64,000 bases of DNA from JAJDTT01 sp022827025 (GCA_965203535.1 OZ241897.1:1054001-1118000); one strand, 5' to 3'. Counted from the stretch's first letter, positions 53,601 to 62,208 are shown. The notes: generated by a model from the letters alone, not told the origin. A program made the numbers and translations.

Positions 53601-54014
53601 GCCATGACGGAGCCGGGCCGGGACTGGCGCACGGACGTGGCCAGGGCCGTCGCCGGCGGAAAGCCTCCGGCCCGTTGGAACGACGCCGACGTGCGCGCCT
53701 TTCCGCTTCGGGTGCGGACCCTGGCAGTGGAGATGGAACGGGTCGAGGCTCTCCTGCTCCAACGGGATGGAGACACCGGGGCCAAAGTCTTCCGCCTTGA
53801 AGTTCTGGCGCCGGAGCGGGTGCAACTTTTCAGCGGAATGCTGGCCGGCGAGGCCACTGCACCCGTCGAGGCCCTCGCCGAGCGGCTGATTCAGGAGGTG
53901 CGTGACTCTGGCCTGGACGACCGTTCCCAACTCACCGCTCTGCTCGCCGCAGCGGTCCGGGCGCACGCCGGAGACGCCGCCGAGTCCCAGACCTTCCGGG
54001 AGATGAGCGCATGA
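50610..54014 (+). CDS. sspC: Large P-loop ATPase, SspC-like
   Basis: 1,134 residues from GTG 50610, which overlaps the TGA of the DUF4007 gene; the frame is open further upstream but only within that gene. TLTGPYGTGKSAFALFL (about 68-83) is Walker A and GGIVLMVDELGKYLE (about 171-185) Walker B with a DE pair, as in AAA-type NTPases. The rest is long, Arg/Leu-rich and without membrane segments. In the Ssp system the third component is such an ATPase and acts with SspB and SspD. Very high GC and heavy use of GC-ending codons match the sspD and sspA genes. Identification rests on gene order and the P-loop. Confidence 0.78.
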   Translation: MTRQEFPIPLANLVHVRGRFHRSVQLPHDFEGGVSPSGYFAPPAILDVARQILVELGERHGARAWTLTGPYGTGKSAFALFLADVLATLRPTHPEVRSLRREHRHRARLMQPLLIQAERGPLLPKLLEALAAAGRASGDRSVSRRAAALGLRTEPGKVVELLSCAAERSSGGIVLMVDELGKYLEYAAQRSDQEDLYLLQQIAEAAARCRKPLLFLAVLHSGFADYLQSGAAARRAEWQKVQGRFRDVPFSLPDEQLLGLVRLALRTRFRGRVRDAYRKRLDAITHAPGLCRATERPGQRELLAGCLPLHPAVALILWPLFRSKVAQNERSLFAFLTSHEPHGFQEFLRSVSAEDAPLYDLPRLYDYVTGALGLASITGRDARQWSLMAAALDRVPAAAPAAARDLVKCIGLLSVYGGRAGLQPTEAVLEALFADGPHAEFTGESIALLQRESIALFRRHTGSFTLWEGSDVDLEAEFDNARGHRGNPSLSVRLQRTAPPRPLVPRKHYIETGTLRWLEVRVVGADPVGTRCRVGDETPADGLVLMLVAPELPLRAAVTRARALSRSCRADGKPRLVGIPRDLGALGDALDELEGWEWVRENAPGLAGDAVARQEVSARLEAARLAFERLFGPTLGLPGHVLEPRRSRWFHEGEELPDLSYPGRLQSRLSQICADVFHASPPLHNELLNRRRLSSAAARARRELIERIIQSPQEKNLGIHGCPPYFAMYQSLLKAGGFHDSPGLGPPTHPEWGPVWEEIERFLDSTRAGPRPVTDLMDALRRPPFGMLDGPLPVLVAVALAVKGEEAALYEEGVYVSDALTEAMERLLRRPETFALRSHRLDEPEAEVLRALEQVHSGGGEPAAVGLLGVVRRLVGLAASLPPYTLRTRRLSPASRAVRERLLRAKDPRALLFQELPGALGIPLSEGRAAARFADGLTESVRELAAALPRLLDEVEETTRQAFGSAAQGEALRRQLRDRASAVVLQTAAGSVFVRTLAMTEPGRDWRTDVARAVAGGKPPARWNDADVRAFPLRVRTLAVEMERVEALLLQRDGDTGAKVFRLEVLAPERVQLFSGMLAGEATAPVEALAERLIQEVRDSGLDDRSQLTALLAAAVRAHAGDAAESQTFREMSA

Positions 54015-54820
54015 GAGTCTGCAAGCCGCGGCACGTCGTCATGTTGTCGGGAGGAAAGGACAGCACCGCGCTGGCGCTCTATCTTCGCGACCGGCGGCCC
54101 CAGGTCCGGTTCGAGTACGTCTTCTGCGACACCCACAAGGAGCTTCCCGAGACCTACGAGTACCTGGCCCGGATCGAGGCCTACCTGGGACGGCCCGTCG
54201 AGCGGCTCTCCTCGGGAAAGGGGGAACGGGGGTTTGACCACTACCTGAAAGTCTACGGCGGCTTTCTCCCTTCTCCGCAGACGCGCTGGTGTACACGGCT
54301 ACTCAAGATCGAACCGTTCGAGCGTTACGTGGGCGACGATCCCACGTGTCTCTACGTCGGAATCCGTGCCGACGAGAGGCGTCTCGGGTACGTCTCGACG
54401 AAGGACAACATCACTCCGTGTTTCCCCTTCAAGGAGGACGGCATCGACAAGGCCGGCGTGATGCGGATCCTGGAAGAGAGCGGAGTCGGTCTTCCCAGTT
54501 ACTACGAATGGCGATCCCGCTCCGGCTGTTACTTCTGTTTCTTCCAGCAGAAGGGCGAGTGGGTGCGCCTGGCCGAGCGGCACCCGGACCTGTTCGAGCG
54601 GGCCAAGGCTTATGAGAAGGAGGAACAGGGGTACACCTGGGCGCAGGGAGAGAGCCTGAGCGATCTGGAGCGGCCCGACCGGCAAGCGGAGATCCTGCAC
54701 CGGGAACGGGAACGCAAGAAGGCGCGGGCGGCGCGGCGGCGCCCGCGCAACCTGTCGCAGGCCTTCGGTTTCTCCGAACTCGAGGACGAAGAAGAGGGAT
54801 GTCTGGTCTGTCACTTGTAG
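54011..54820 (+). CDS. sspD: ATP pyrophosphatase of the PAPS reductase family, SspD/DndC-like
   Basis: 269 residues, ATG overlapping the previous stop (ATGA). SGGKDS at 13-18 is the PP-loop that adenylates the substrate; RWCTRLLK, SGCYFCFF and a C-terminal GCLVCHL supply cysteines probably used for an iron-sulfur cluster or sulfur relay, as in DndC. It should activate the DNA backbone for sulfur insertion, receiving sulfur from the cysteine desulfurase encoded next. Length is shorter than classical DndC (about 500) and fits the SspD branch. Cytoplasmic. Confidence 0.88.
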   Translation: MRVCKPRHVVMLSGGKDSTALALYLRDRRPQVRFEYVFCDTHKELPETYEYLARIEAYLGRPVERLSSGKGERGFDHYLKVYGGFLPSPQTRWCTRLLKIEPFERYVGDDPTCLYVGIRADERRLGYVSTKDNITPCFPFKEDGIDKAGVMRILEESGVGLPSYYEWRSRSGCYFCFFQQKGEWVRLAERHPDLFERAKAYEKEEQGYTWAQGESLSDLERPDRQAEILHRERERKKARAARRRPRNLSQAFGFSELEDEEEGCLVCHL

Positions 54821-54861
54821 CGGAGCCTACAGTCCGATCCTGGCGGCCGGCGCCCGCAACC

Positions 54862-56037
54862 ATGGGAGAAGGGCGCGTCTACCTGGACCACGCGGCGTCC
54901 ACGCCGTGCGACCCCGCCGTCATCGAACTGATGCGGGAGGTACTGGATGAGACGTTCGCCAATCCGTCCAGTCCGCACTTTTCCGGCAAGCGCGCCGCAG
55001 ACTTCGTCCGGCAGGCGCGGGAGCAGGTCGCCGAGGCCGTGGGAGCACTGCCGGAGGAGATCGTCTTCACCAGCGGCGCAACGGAGAGCAACAATCTCGC
55101 CATCCTCGGCGCTGCAGCTTCCATCAAAGCCCGAGGGATCGATCGCCGCAAGGTGGTCACGCTGCCCCTTGAGCACCCGTCGGTGCTGGAACCCTGCCGT
55201 CGGCTGGCCGAGCGCGGATACGAGACGGAGATGGCGCCGGTCCGCCGGGACGGACGGGTGGATCTGAATGCCCTCGAAGACTGCCTCGGCGAGAACACCC
55301 TGCTGCTGTCGATTCAAGCCGCCAACAATGAGATCGGGACGATCCAGCCCCTGGCCGAGGCCGCCCGGACCGCGCATGAGCGCGGCGCCGCCGTTCACTG
55401 CGATGCCGCGCAGGCCCTGGGGAAGATCCCCCTCGACCCCGTCGAACTGGACCTGGACATGATGTCGCTGAGCGCCCACAAGTGCTCCGGCCCCAAGGGC
55501 GTCGGAGCTCTCTGGCTGCGGGGCGGTCCCGCGACGACGCCCGTCGCTCCCCTCTTCTTCGGCGGCGGACAGGAGAAGGGGCTGCGCCCGGGCACCGCCA
55601 ACACGCCGGCCGTCGTCGGATTCGGCGAGGCTGCCCGACTGGCCGCGAAACGGCTGGAGAAGGACTCGGCCCGCATCGCCCGGCTTCGCGACCATCTGGA
55701 AACGCAGGTCCGCGTCCGGGTCCCAGCCGCCGTCGTGAACGGCGCCCAGGAGACCCGCTTACCGGGCCTCACATCTCTGACCTTTCCCGGCGTCGACGTC
55801 GACGCCCTGATCGCCCGCCTGCCGGAAATCGACCTCTCCACAGCCTCCGCCTGCCACACCGGGACCCCGGAACCCTCCCACGTCCTGCGCGCCATCGGCC
55901 TGACCAGCCGCGAAGCCTACGCCACCCTGCGCATCGCCCTCGGCCGCACGACCACCCGGGAGGACGTGGAGTACGCCGCGCGGCGGATCGGGGAGGCGGT
56001 GGGGGAGTTGAGAACGCGGGAGGAACAGCCACGGTGA
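54862..56037 (+). CDS. sspA: Cysteine desulfurase, SspA/IscS-like
   Basis: 391 residues from ATG 54862 (MGEGRVYLDHAASTP); an earlier ATG at 54799 would overlap sspD by 22 bases. VYLDHAAST opens the fold-type I PLP enzyme, VFTSGATESNN binds the phosphate, LSAHKCSGPKG carries the PLP lysine (Lys207) and STASACHTG the persulfide cysteine (Cys331). It should draw sulfur from cysteine and pass it to SspD. Position inside the cluster shows it is the dedicated phosphorothioation desulfurase rather than a housekeeping IscS. Its stop overlaps the helicase start by GTGA. Confidence 0.92.
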   Translation: MGEGRVYLDHAASTPCDPAVIELMREVLDETFANPSSPHFSGKRAADFVRQAREQVAEAVGALPEEIVFTSGATESNNLAILGAAASIKARGIDRRKVVTLPLEHPSVLEPCRRLAERGYETEMAPVRRDGRVDLNALEDCLGENTLLLSIQAANNEIGTIQPLAEAARTAHERGAAVHCDAAQALGKIPLDPVELDLDMMSLSAHKCSGPKGVGALWLRGGPATTPVAPLFFGGGQEKGLRPGTANTPAVVGFGEAARLAAKRLEKDSARIARLRDHLETQVRVRVPAAVVNGAQETRLPGLTSLTFPGVDVDALIARLPEIDLSTASACHTGTPEPSHVLRAIGLTSREAYATLRIALGRTTTREDVEYAARRIGEAVGELRTREEQPR

Positions 56038-58184
56038 AGACCACCTCCGCCACAATTCCAGAGCAGACGCTCCGACTGCTGGAAGGTGCCCGGCCACTGT
56101 ACATGATGCCGACCGATCCACTTGCCGAGGAAGTCCTGATACCCGCGTTCCAAACGGCGCGCCAAGTTGACTGCATGGTGGGCTTCTTCTCAAGCAAGGT
56201 GCTGTCCTCCCTTGCGCCCGGACTGGCAACTTATATCGCCGGCTCGGAGAACAGCTTTCGGCTGATCATCAGTCCCCTCCTGCATCCAGAGGATCAAGCC
56301 GCCATCGAAGAAGGTCTGAGTTCTGCCGAGGAAGTTGCCTGCAGGATGCTGGAGAAGTTGACGGTAACCGAAGACCTGATCCAACGGTACACGTTGAAGT
56401 GTTTCTCTTGGATGCTTCGGCACGGTCGTATCGAAATCAAGGTCGCCTTGATGAAAAATGCGTTGTTTCACCCGAAGGTGTGGCTGTTCGCGAACCGTCA
56501 CGACGTCATCGCGGCGCACGGGTCGAGCAACGCGACCGACGCTGGCGTCGAGAAGAATATTGAGCAAATCACGATAGCCAAGTCATGGCAGGATGCGAAC
56601 CAGCGCTACATCACCGACAAGCTCAACTCCGAATTCGGTCATCTGTGGAGAAACAAGAACGAGAGTTGCATCGTGATTGCGATGCCGGAGGCCGTCAGAC
56701 AGTGCTTGTTGCGTACATACAACTCAGAGATACGGCCATCTGAAGAGGAATTGCAGAATCTCTACCGTCGTGCGTCACGGATGTGCGAAGAGCCCGCTCC
56801 GTTGAGCATCGTCCAGCCGGTCGAAACTCAATTCTCGATTCCCGACTGGATCCGATACGAAAACGGGCGGTTCGGACATCAAGGGAAGGCGGTTGCGGCA
56901 TGGGGTGAGGCAGGATATCGGGGCATCCTGGAAATGGCGACGGGATCGGGAAAGACAATTACCTCGATGATTGGCGCCTACCGGCTCTATGAAAAGCGAA
57001 AACCGCTACTGATCGTGGTAGCCGCTCCCTACGTGCCCTTGATTGAACAATGGTGCGATGAAATCGCTTCCTTCGGGCTCGTTCCAATCAATCTGACGAA
57101 GGCGGGCGGGGTGGCAAGACGCGAGCGCCAGCTGAATAAACTGGAACGGCGACTTCGCACAGGAGCTTCGGATGTCGCGGCCGTCGTCTCCAGTCATGAC
57201 ACCCTTTGCACGAAGGCGTTCCAAGGCAACCTCGACAGATTCGACTGCGAACGTCTGTTGATCGCCGATGAGGTCCACAATCTGGGCCGCGCATCCTTCA
57301 TCGAGAATCCGCCAACGTGCTTCGACCATCGGCTCGGTCTCTCGGCCACGCCAATTCGCCAATATGACGAGGAAGGGACAGAGGCCCTGTTCGATTATTT
57401 TGGCCCCGTGGTTTTCCAGTTCATGCTCAGCGACGCGATCGGCCGCTGCCTCGTCGAATACGACTATTACCTCCATCCGGTGTATCTCACGGATACCGAA
57501 ATGGATGAATGGTTCGAACTGACAGGAAGAATTAGACGGAATGCTTGGCGGGAGGACGACGGAGAACCAGACGATTATCTCCTGAAGCTGCTGCGGGACA
57601 GGAGGGCATTGCTTGAAACCGCCTCGGCCAAACTTTCCAAATTGAAGTCTCTTCTCGATAAAGAGGATGCTGGCTCCCTCCGGCACACGCTGGTCTACAC
57701 CTCCGACAAGGGTCCGAAACAGATCGAGAACGTCAACCGCCTGCTGCGGGACAGGAACATCCTGTTTCATCAACTCACGGCGGAAGAGACGGCTGATCGT
57801 GATCGGACCACACAGATCATTCGATCGTTTCAGGACGGCGAAATACAGGTCCTGACGGCCAAGCGGGTCCTCGATGAAGGGGTGAACATTCCCCAGATCT
57901 GCCGAGCATTCATCCTTGCGAGCACGACAGTCGAACGCCAATGGGTGCAGAGACGCGGGCGCCTGCTGAGAACCTGCTCCGGGACCGGAAAAACCCACAG
58001 CGTCATTCACGATCTGCTGGCACTGCCTCCGGAGATGGACCAAGGGATCGATTCAGACGCACGGGTTCTGATTCGGTCCGAGTTACGCCGTGCGCAAGAG
58101 TTTGCGGCACTTGCAAGAAATGCAGGGCGACCAGACGGTCCGTTGACGATGATCGACAGAATGGTCGACGCCGCCTATCTGTAA
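56034..58184 (+). CDS. PLD-nuclease/DExH helicase, phosphorothioation-associated restriction factor
   Basis: 716 residues from GTG 56034 overlapping the sspA stop. The N-terminal 230 residues form a PLD-like domain (MVGFFSSKVLSSLAPGLATYI, then LFHPKVWLF with HxK, and AHGSSNATDAGVEKNIEQ). The C-terminal two thirds are an SF2 helicase: MATGSGKTIT (motif I), LLIADEVHNLG (motif II), GLSATP (III), and VQRRGRLLR (VI). This matches a helicase-type protein family annotated as phosphorothioation-system restriction enzyme beside dnd loci. It probably degrades unmodified DNA. GC content drops visibly from here on although the genes overlap. Confidence 0.85.
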   Translation: MKTTSATIPEQTLRLLEGARPLYMMPTDPLAEEVLIPAFQTARQVDCMVGFFSSKVLSSLAPGLATYIAGSENSFRLIISPLLHPEDQAAIEEGLSSAEEVACRMLEKLTVTEDLIQRYTLKCFSWMLRHGRIEIKVALMKNALFHPKVWLFANRHDVIAAHGSSNATDAGVEKNIEQITIAKSWQDANQRYITDKLNSEFGHLWRNKNESCIVIAMPEAVRQCLLRTYNSEIRPSEEELQNLYRRASRMCEEPAPLSIVQPVETQFSIPDWIRYENGRFGHQGKAVAAWGEAGYRGILEMATGSGKTITSMIGAYRLYEKRKPLLIVVAAPYVPLIEQWCDEIASFGLVPINLTKAGGVARRERQLNKLERRLRTGASDVAAVVSSHDTLCTKAFQGNLDRFDCERLLIADEVHNLGRASFIENPPTCFDHRLGLSATPIRQYDEEGTEALFDYFGPVVFQFMLSDAIGRCLVEYDYYLHPVYLTDTEMDEWFELTGRIRRNAWREDDGEPDDYLLKLLRDRRALLETASAKLSKLKSLLDKEDAGSLRHTLVYTSDKGPKQIENVNRLLRDRNILFHQLTAEETADRDRTTQIIRSFQDGEIQVLTAKRVLDEGVNIPQICRAFILASTTVERQWVQRRGRLLRTCSGTGKTHSVIHDLLALPPEMDQGIDSDARVLIRSELRRAQEFAALARNAGRPDGPLTMIDRMVDAAYL

Positions 58185-58204
58185 GGGATTGGAGAAAGAA
58201 CGGT

Positions 58205-58447
58205 ATGCCACTGACTCCACAGAAGACGGTCTCAATCATCCTTGAGCAATGTGGCGAGGCAGGGGAACGCTGTCCAGGCTACAGGAGAGAACTTGTCAAC
58301 TTAATTGGCGAGATTCTTACGCTTGAACGACAAAATCGTGTTTCAAGGATCAGTATCCAGAAAAAAATCAACGAGAAATTCAACGCCACCGGTCGGTTCC
58401 TTTGGAAGCGTACTCGGAATACGGACATGGCGGAACCAAAATCATGA
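58205..58447 (+). CDS. Small conserved-context protein, 80 aa
   Basis: 80 residues from ATG 58205, preceded by GGAGAAAGAA. Mostly helical and basic (YRRELVNLIGEILTLERQNRVSRISIQKKINEKF), ending FLWKRTRNTDM. Its TGA overlaps the ATG of the SMC-like ATPase gene (ATGA), so it is translated with it and is likely a subunit of that complex. No family recognised; small basic proteins such as DndE occur in related systems, but I see no DndE motif. Confidence 0.6.
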   Translation: MPLTPQKTVSIILEQCGEAGERCPGYRRELVNLIGEILTLERQNRVSRISIQKKINEKFNATGRFLWKRTRNTDMAEPKS

Positions 58448-60594
58448 AACTGCTCCGCGCGGAATTTCAAAACTTTCGGCTGCTTCGTGATCTGAAACTC
58501 GATTTTTCCCAAGTTTCGGATAAGAACCTGACGATTATACGCGCGGCAAACGATTCCGGAAAAACGACGATCCTTCACGCGCTGCAATGGGCACTCTATG
58601 GAGACATCGGGCTGCCTGGTAAAGGGGTGGATTTCCGTCTTCACCCTATCGATTGGGATGCAGGCTACGACAGGAGTATTCCGATCACTGCGACGGTCGA
58701 CTTTGAGGTGGCGACCTACCGGGGAGCGCGTCAAGCCTTGCGCAAGACCCGTCGACGGTATCGGCTTGTCCGATCGGCATTCGAGGATGTGGACAGTCAC
58801 GCGCGTCGCTCCGCGTCGACCGTCCGGTTGTTCGAATTGAAAAGTACCGGGTCACGTCCTCTTGACTCTGACTATTCGCAGGGGCTGATAAACGAAGAGA
58901 TTCCACGTGAACAGCGAGAAGTTTTTTTCACCGACGGCGACAGGGCCCTGAGCTTCATCGAAGCGGATGTAACTCGGTCAACGAAGCGCGCTCGCGTTGA
59001 AGGGGCCATACGCTCCCTTCTGGGCCTAGAAGTAATCGAGGACGCGATCAAACATGTGAAAAAGTCGACTTCGGAAGTCAACAGGAAAGCTCGGCAAGTT
59101 GACAGCGGGTTCGGTGATCTGAATGCGATCGCTTCGCGGCTTGAAGCAATGGAAAGCAAACGCGAAGACTTGGGAACTGCTCTTAAAAGCGCGGAGCAAC
59201 AATTTCAAGTCTTCGATGGGAAACTCAGTGAGACAGGCCGCAAGCTCGATGCGGCGCTCCAGAAGGGCGACAAAGAAAAGCTGCAAAGAGACCTCAAGGG
59301 CGCCAAACGGCACATCAAACACTTGGACAAGCAACTCGAGGCAGCGAACAAAGAACATTCCGCACTGTTTCGCAGCCGTACCATTGCGACAGCCTTGGTC
59401 GCGCCATTATTCAAGCGTGCATACGGGAAACTCGACAAGTTGCGGGATCAGGGCAAGATCCCGAATACGACAGTCCCAGTACTTCAGGACAGGCTTTCGG
59501 CTGGAGTATGCATCTGCGGCGAGACGCTGGAGCCCGGTGACTCGGCCGGGCGGACGCGGCGGGCTAATATCCAGAGACTCATCGACGAAAGCCAGCGGGC
59601 TGACGAAATTCAAGTGATCGTGACGGAACTTTATTTCAGCACAAAGCCGCTTCAGTCCAACAGAGCCACCGGAACTGACACTTGGTTCAAGAAATACAAG
59701 AGAATTGTGGAGCGCCGTGATGACCTTGAGCGGCTGCGCAACGAAGCGGGCCGGAGATTGCGGGCTCTTGAACTCCAAGTGGACGACCTTCCAGACACGG
59801 ATGTCCAGGGTCTCCGGGACACTCTCCGTCGATACAAAGACCTGCGGGACCGAAATCTGGAGAAAAAATCAATCTACAAAACCCAGCTTGCCGAGTTGCG
59901 AAGAAACTGCAAAGAACTGGAACAACAACGCGACCGTCTGCTGCGCAAACAGACGAAGGGCAAACAAATTCTGGCGGAGAAGAACGTTATCCGGGATGTC
60001 ACTAGCGTTCTCAAAAGCGCACACCAGCAAATCGTAACCAAGGAATTGACGAAAGTCAGCGAGTGGATGAACAAAATCTTCCTGGAAATGATCGGCGCGG
60101 ATCCAGAGCAGGGAGCGATCATACGACGTGCTGAGATCAGCCGTAATTTCGATATCCTCGTCTACGGTCCCAACAATAGAAATCTCAATCCGGACCGTGA
60201 CCTGAACGGTGCGTCGCGCCGCGCCCTCACACTCGCTTTCATATTGGCGCTGACGAAGGTCAGCGAGGTTGAGGCTCCGAACGTCATCGACACACCGCTG
60301 GGAATGACGAGTGGCTTCGTCAGACGCTCCATTCTGAGAGTAGCCGTGCGGGAGAGCACCCAACTCATCCTGTTTCTGACGCACGACGAAATCGCAGGGT
60401 GCGAAGAAATCATCGAAGAGGCAGCCGGGGTCGTCTTCACACTGACCAACCCGGCGCACTATCCGAAGATGCTTGTCAACGACCCGGGCATCGCCGAATA
60501 CAAGATTCTCCGTTGCGAGTGCGATCACAAGAGCGAGTGTCGACTTTGTCAGCGCCACGCGGACACAGTGTCAGACCTCGACATGGCGTCATAG
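58444..60594 (+). CDS. DndD/SbcC-like SMC-type ATPase
   Basis: 716 residues from ATG 58444. MKLLRAEFQNFRLLRDLKLDF followed by IIRAANDSGKTTILHALQWALYG is the N-terminal head with Walker A (ANDSGKT); two long coiled-coil arms enclose a central turn with VCICGETLEPG, a reduced zinc-hook-like CxC; the C-terminal head has LNGASRRALTLAFILAL (signature) and PNVIDTPLGM (Walker B), then LFLTHDE (switch His). DndD-type proteins sense or process DNA ends in phosphorothioation systems. Codon use is AT-richer than in the sspBCDA genes. It is followed by a 154-aa partner after 6 bases. Confidence 0.85.
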   Translation: MKLLRAEFQNFRLLRDLKLDFSQVSDKNLTIIRAANDSGKTTILHALQWALYGDIGLPGKGVDFRLHPIDWDAGYDRSIPITATVDFEVATYRGARQALRKTRRRYRLVRSAFEDVDSHARRSASTVRLFELKSTGSRPLDSDYSQGLINEEIPREQREVFFTDGDRALSFIEADVTRSTKRARVEGAIRSLLGLEVIEDAIKHVKKSTSEVNRKARQVDSGFGDLNAIASRLEAMESKREDLGTALKSAEQQFQVFDGKLSETGRKLDAALQKGDKEKLQRDLKGAKRHIKHLDKQLEAANKEHSALFRSRTIATALVAPLFKRAYGKLDKLRDQGKIPNTTVPVLQDRLSAGVCICGETLEPGDSAGRTRRANIQRLIDESQRADEIQVIVTELYFSTKPLQSNRATGTDTWFKKYKRIVERRDDLERLRNEAGRRLRALELQVDDLPDTDVQGLRDTLRRYKDLRDRNLEKKSIYKTQLAELRRNCKELEQQRDRLLRKQTKGKQILAEKNVIRDVTSVLKSAHQQIVTKELTKVSEWMNKIFLEMIGADPEQGAIIRRAEISRNFDILVYGPNNRNLNPDRDLNGASRRALTLAFILALTKVSEVEAPNVIDTPLGMTSGFVRRSILRVAVRESTQLILFLTHDEIAGCEEIIEEAAGVVFTLTNPAHYPKMLVNDPGIAEYKILRCECDHKSECRLCQRHADTVSDLDMAS

Positions 60595-60600
60595 GAGACA

Positions 60601-61065
60601 ATGATGGCGGACCGCTACTCGAACCCGTTCCAAGCGATCGACATCTACATTCCGGTCGAATTCCATGAGGCGTTCACCCGATATTGTCAGCGGAGCGCCG
60701 ATGTGATTATCGATCAGAGCCCGTTTCCGCGCATGATCGACCTCTGGTATCTCTCCGTGTGCGTCGCGGCCCGGCTCGGTCTGAAACCGGTGGACACAAC
60801 AAAGTACAAGACAAAGAAAATTATCGACGGGTCAATTTTCGGCAGCGATCCGTGGCGGATTCATACCCTGATGCTGATCGCGATCGGCAAGACAGGCGAC
60901 GTGCAGATCGTTTCGGAGCCACGAAAAATGATGGCGCTTGCCAGCGGCTTGGCCGTGGCAGGACTCCCAACAGTGATCGAAATGCTGACGGAGGGAGTCG
61001 CCGAGCCGATTTGGAACCTTTCGGACGCAATAGATAATCTGTTGCGGGAGCAACATCCTCAGTAG
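60601..61065 (+). CDS. Uncharacterised partner of the DndD-like ATPase, 154 aa
   Basis: 154 residues from ATG 60601 (or 60604). It is alpha/beta, with no membrane helix: FQAIDIYIPVEFHEAFTRYC, then FPRMIDLWYLSVCVAARLGLKP and GSDPWRIHTLMLIAIGKTGDV with a C-terminal helical pair. No family known to me, but it starts 6 bases after the ATPase and closes the run of genes, so it is almost certainly part of the phosphorothioation-linked module. Could be a regulator or DNA-recognition subunit. Confidence 0.65.
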   Translation: MMADRYSNPFQAIDIYIPVEFHEAFTRYCQRSADVIIDQSPFPRMIDLWYLSVCVAARLGLKPVDTTKYKTKKIIDGSIFGSDPWRIHTLMLIAIGKTGDVQIVSEPRKMMALASGLAVAGLPTVIEMLTEGVAEPIWNLSDAIDNLLREQHPQ

Positions 61066-61202
61066 ATCCGGAAAGGAAGTCAAAGACAAGCGACCAAGCA
61101 GCAGTAGGAGTGACCGCCCGGGGCTTCCTTGGACCGACGCGCAGATCATCCGCGCCGGTTTGAGTCGGCGCAATCCCCGACATCTGAAGTTCTGCTGTGC
61201 AG

Positions 61203-62102
61203 TCAGCCCAGCGGCGGAGGACGGAAGACTTCCTTCCGGTGCCAGTTCACGTACTCGGGGTCGGGACCGAAGCGGCGGTTCCGAGGGGGGCGGAGCGGCT
61301 TGTCGTGGTAGTCGAGAAACCACCGGACCGGGTCGCTGAGGCCGTGGACCTCGCTGGAGATGAGGACCCTGTAGCCGGGGTCGGCGGCTTTCAGGCCCAA
61401 CGCACCCCGGTCGAACGCTCCTTGGTGAACCCGGCACAACGCCAGTCCGTTCGTGACCTTCTCGGGTCCGCCCGCCCCCGGCCACTTGATGTACACCGCT
61501 TCCAGCCCGACCAAGTAGTCTCCCAGGCGGACGTCGAAGTCACAGACGGCACAGCGGTACTCGTACTCGCGAAGGACCCGGCGGCGGAAGGTAGGTTCGT
61601 GCGATCGGACTGGGGCTTCCCTCACCTCGCAGACTTCCGGAATTCCTACGGCAGCGCGGATTTCACGGTGAAGCGAGTCCGGGAAGAACTCGCACAAGAG
61701 TCGTTGCGCGGCTTCTTGCGCGAGTTCCGGACAACCGCGCAACAGGTCGTGGACCCACTCCGGGACCCCGCCCCGCACCCCAAGCTCGCGAAGTTCTCGA
61801 ACACGGAGATCCCCACTCGCGGTGCGGGGCAGGGTTTCACTCCCCGGGATCTCCCAGAGTCCGTCGCCATGCAATCGGCTGAACGGAGCTTCCGGATGAA
61901 GCTGCTTGCGGGGCGGTCCGAAGCGGCGCAGCAATTCTCTCATCCGGCGCTCGACGTGAGGATAGGGCACGAGGCGTTCCCGTCCCTTGAAGACCCGCCC
62001 GATGGCCAGCAGGAGCAGGAGCGGCTTGTGGGGGGCACGTTTCCCGTGCCGCTTCCAGACGTTGAGGTCCCCCAAGAGCTCCAGCAGCCTGTGACGGGTC
62101 AT
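61203..62102 (-). CDS. Phosphorothioate-DNA-binding SBD-HNH protein with substituted HNH residues
   Basis: 299 residues, convergent with the ssp cluster. The N-terminal half is a sulfur-binding domain as in ScoMcrA-type type IV enzymes: RAPHKPLLLLLAIGRVFKG, RRFGPPRKQLHPEAPFSRL and GDGLWEIPG. The C-terminal part is an HNH domain with YRCAVCDFDV (zinc CxxC), LEAVYIKWPG, VTNGLALCRVHQGAFDRGA. In active relatives, from memory, these read AAHxxW and CxxHHxxFD; here Tyr replaces the first catalytic His and Gln the last, while Asn and the zinc ligands remain. It likely reads phosphorothioate DNA without cutting, unless other residues compensate. Confidence 0.85.
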   Translation of the reverse strand: MTRHRLLELLGDLNVWKRHGKRAPHKPLLLLLAIGRVFKGRERLVPYPHVERRMRELLRRFGPPRKQLHPEAPFSRLHGDGLWEIPGSETLPRTASGDLRVRELRELGVRGGVPEWVHDLLRGCPELAQEAAQRLLCEFFPDSLHREIRAAVGIPEVCEVREAPVRSHEPTFRRRVLREYEYRCAVCDFDVRLGDYLVGLEAVYIKWPGAGGPEKVTNGLALCRVHQGAFDRGALGLKAADPGYRVLISSEVHGLSDPVRWFLDYHDKPLRPPRNRRFGPDPEYVNWHRKEVFRPPPLG

Positions 62103-62208
62103 AACGTGAAAGGTGCGCTATCGACGGTCCGGCGCGCCCGCCGAGGGTCCTGTGTAACGTTCCGGACCTGCCCAGGCGAGACGATCATCGATCTGCAGTC
62201 CCGAACCA

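Noticed and set aside
51761..53800. 679-residue frame within the SspC-like gene
   Set aside because: Shadow of a very GC-rich gene; no motifs, dominated by Arg, Gly and Pro.
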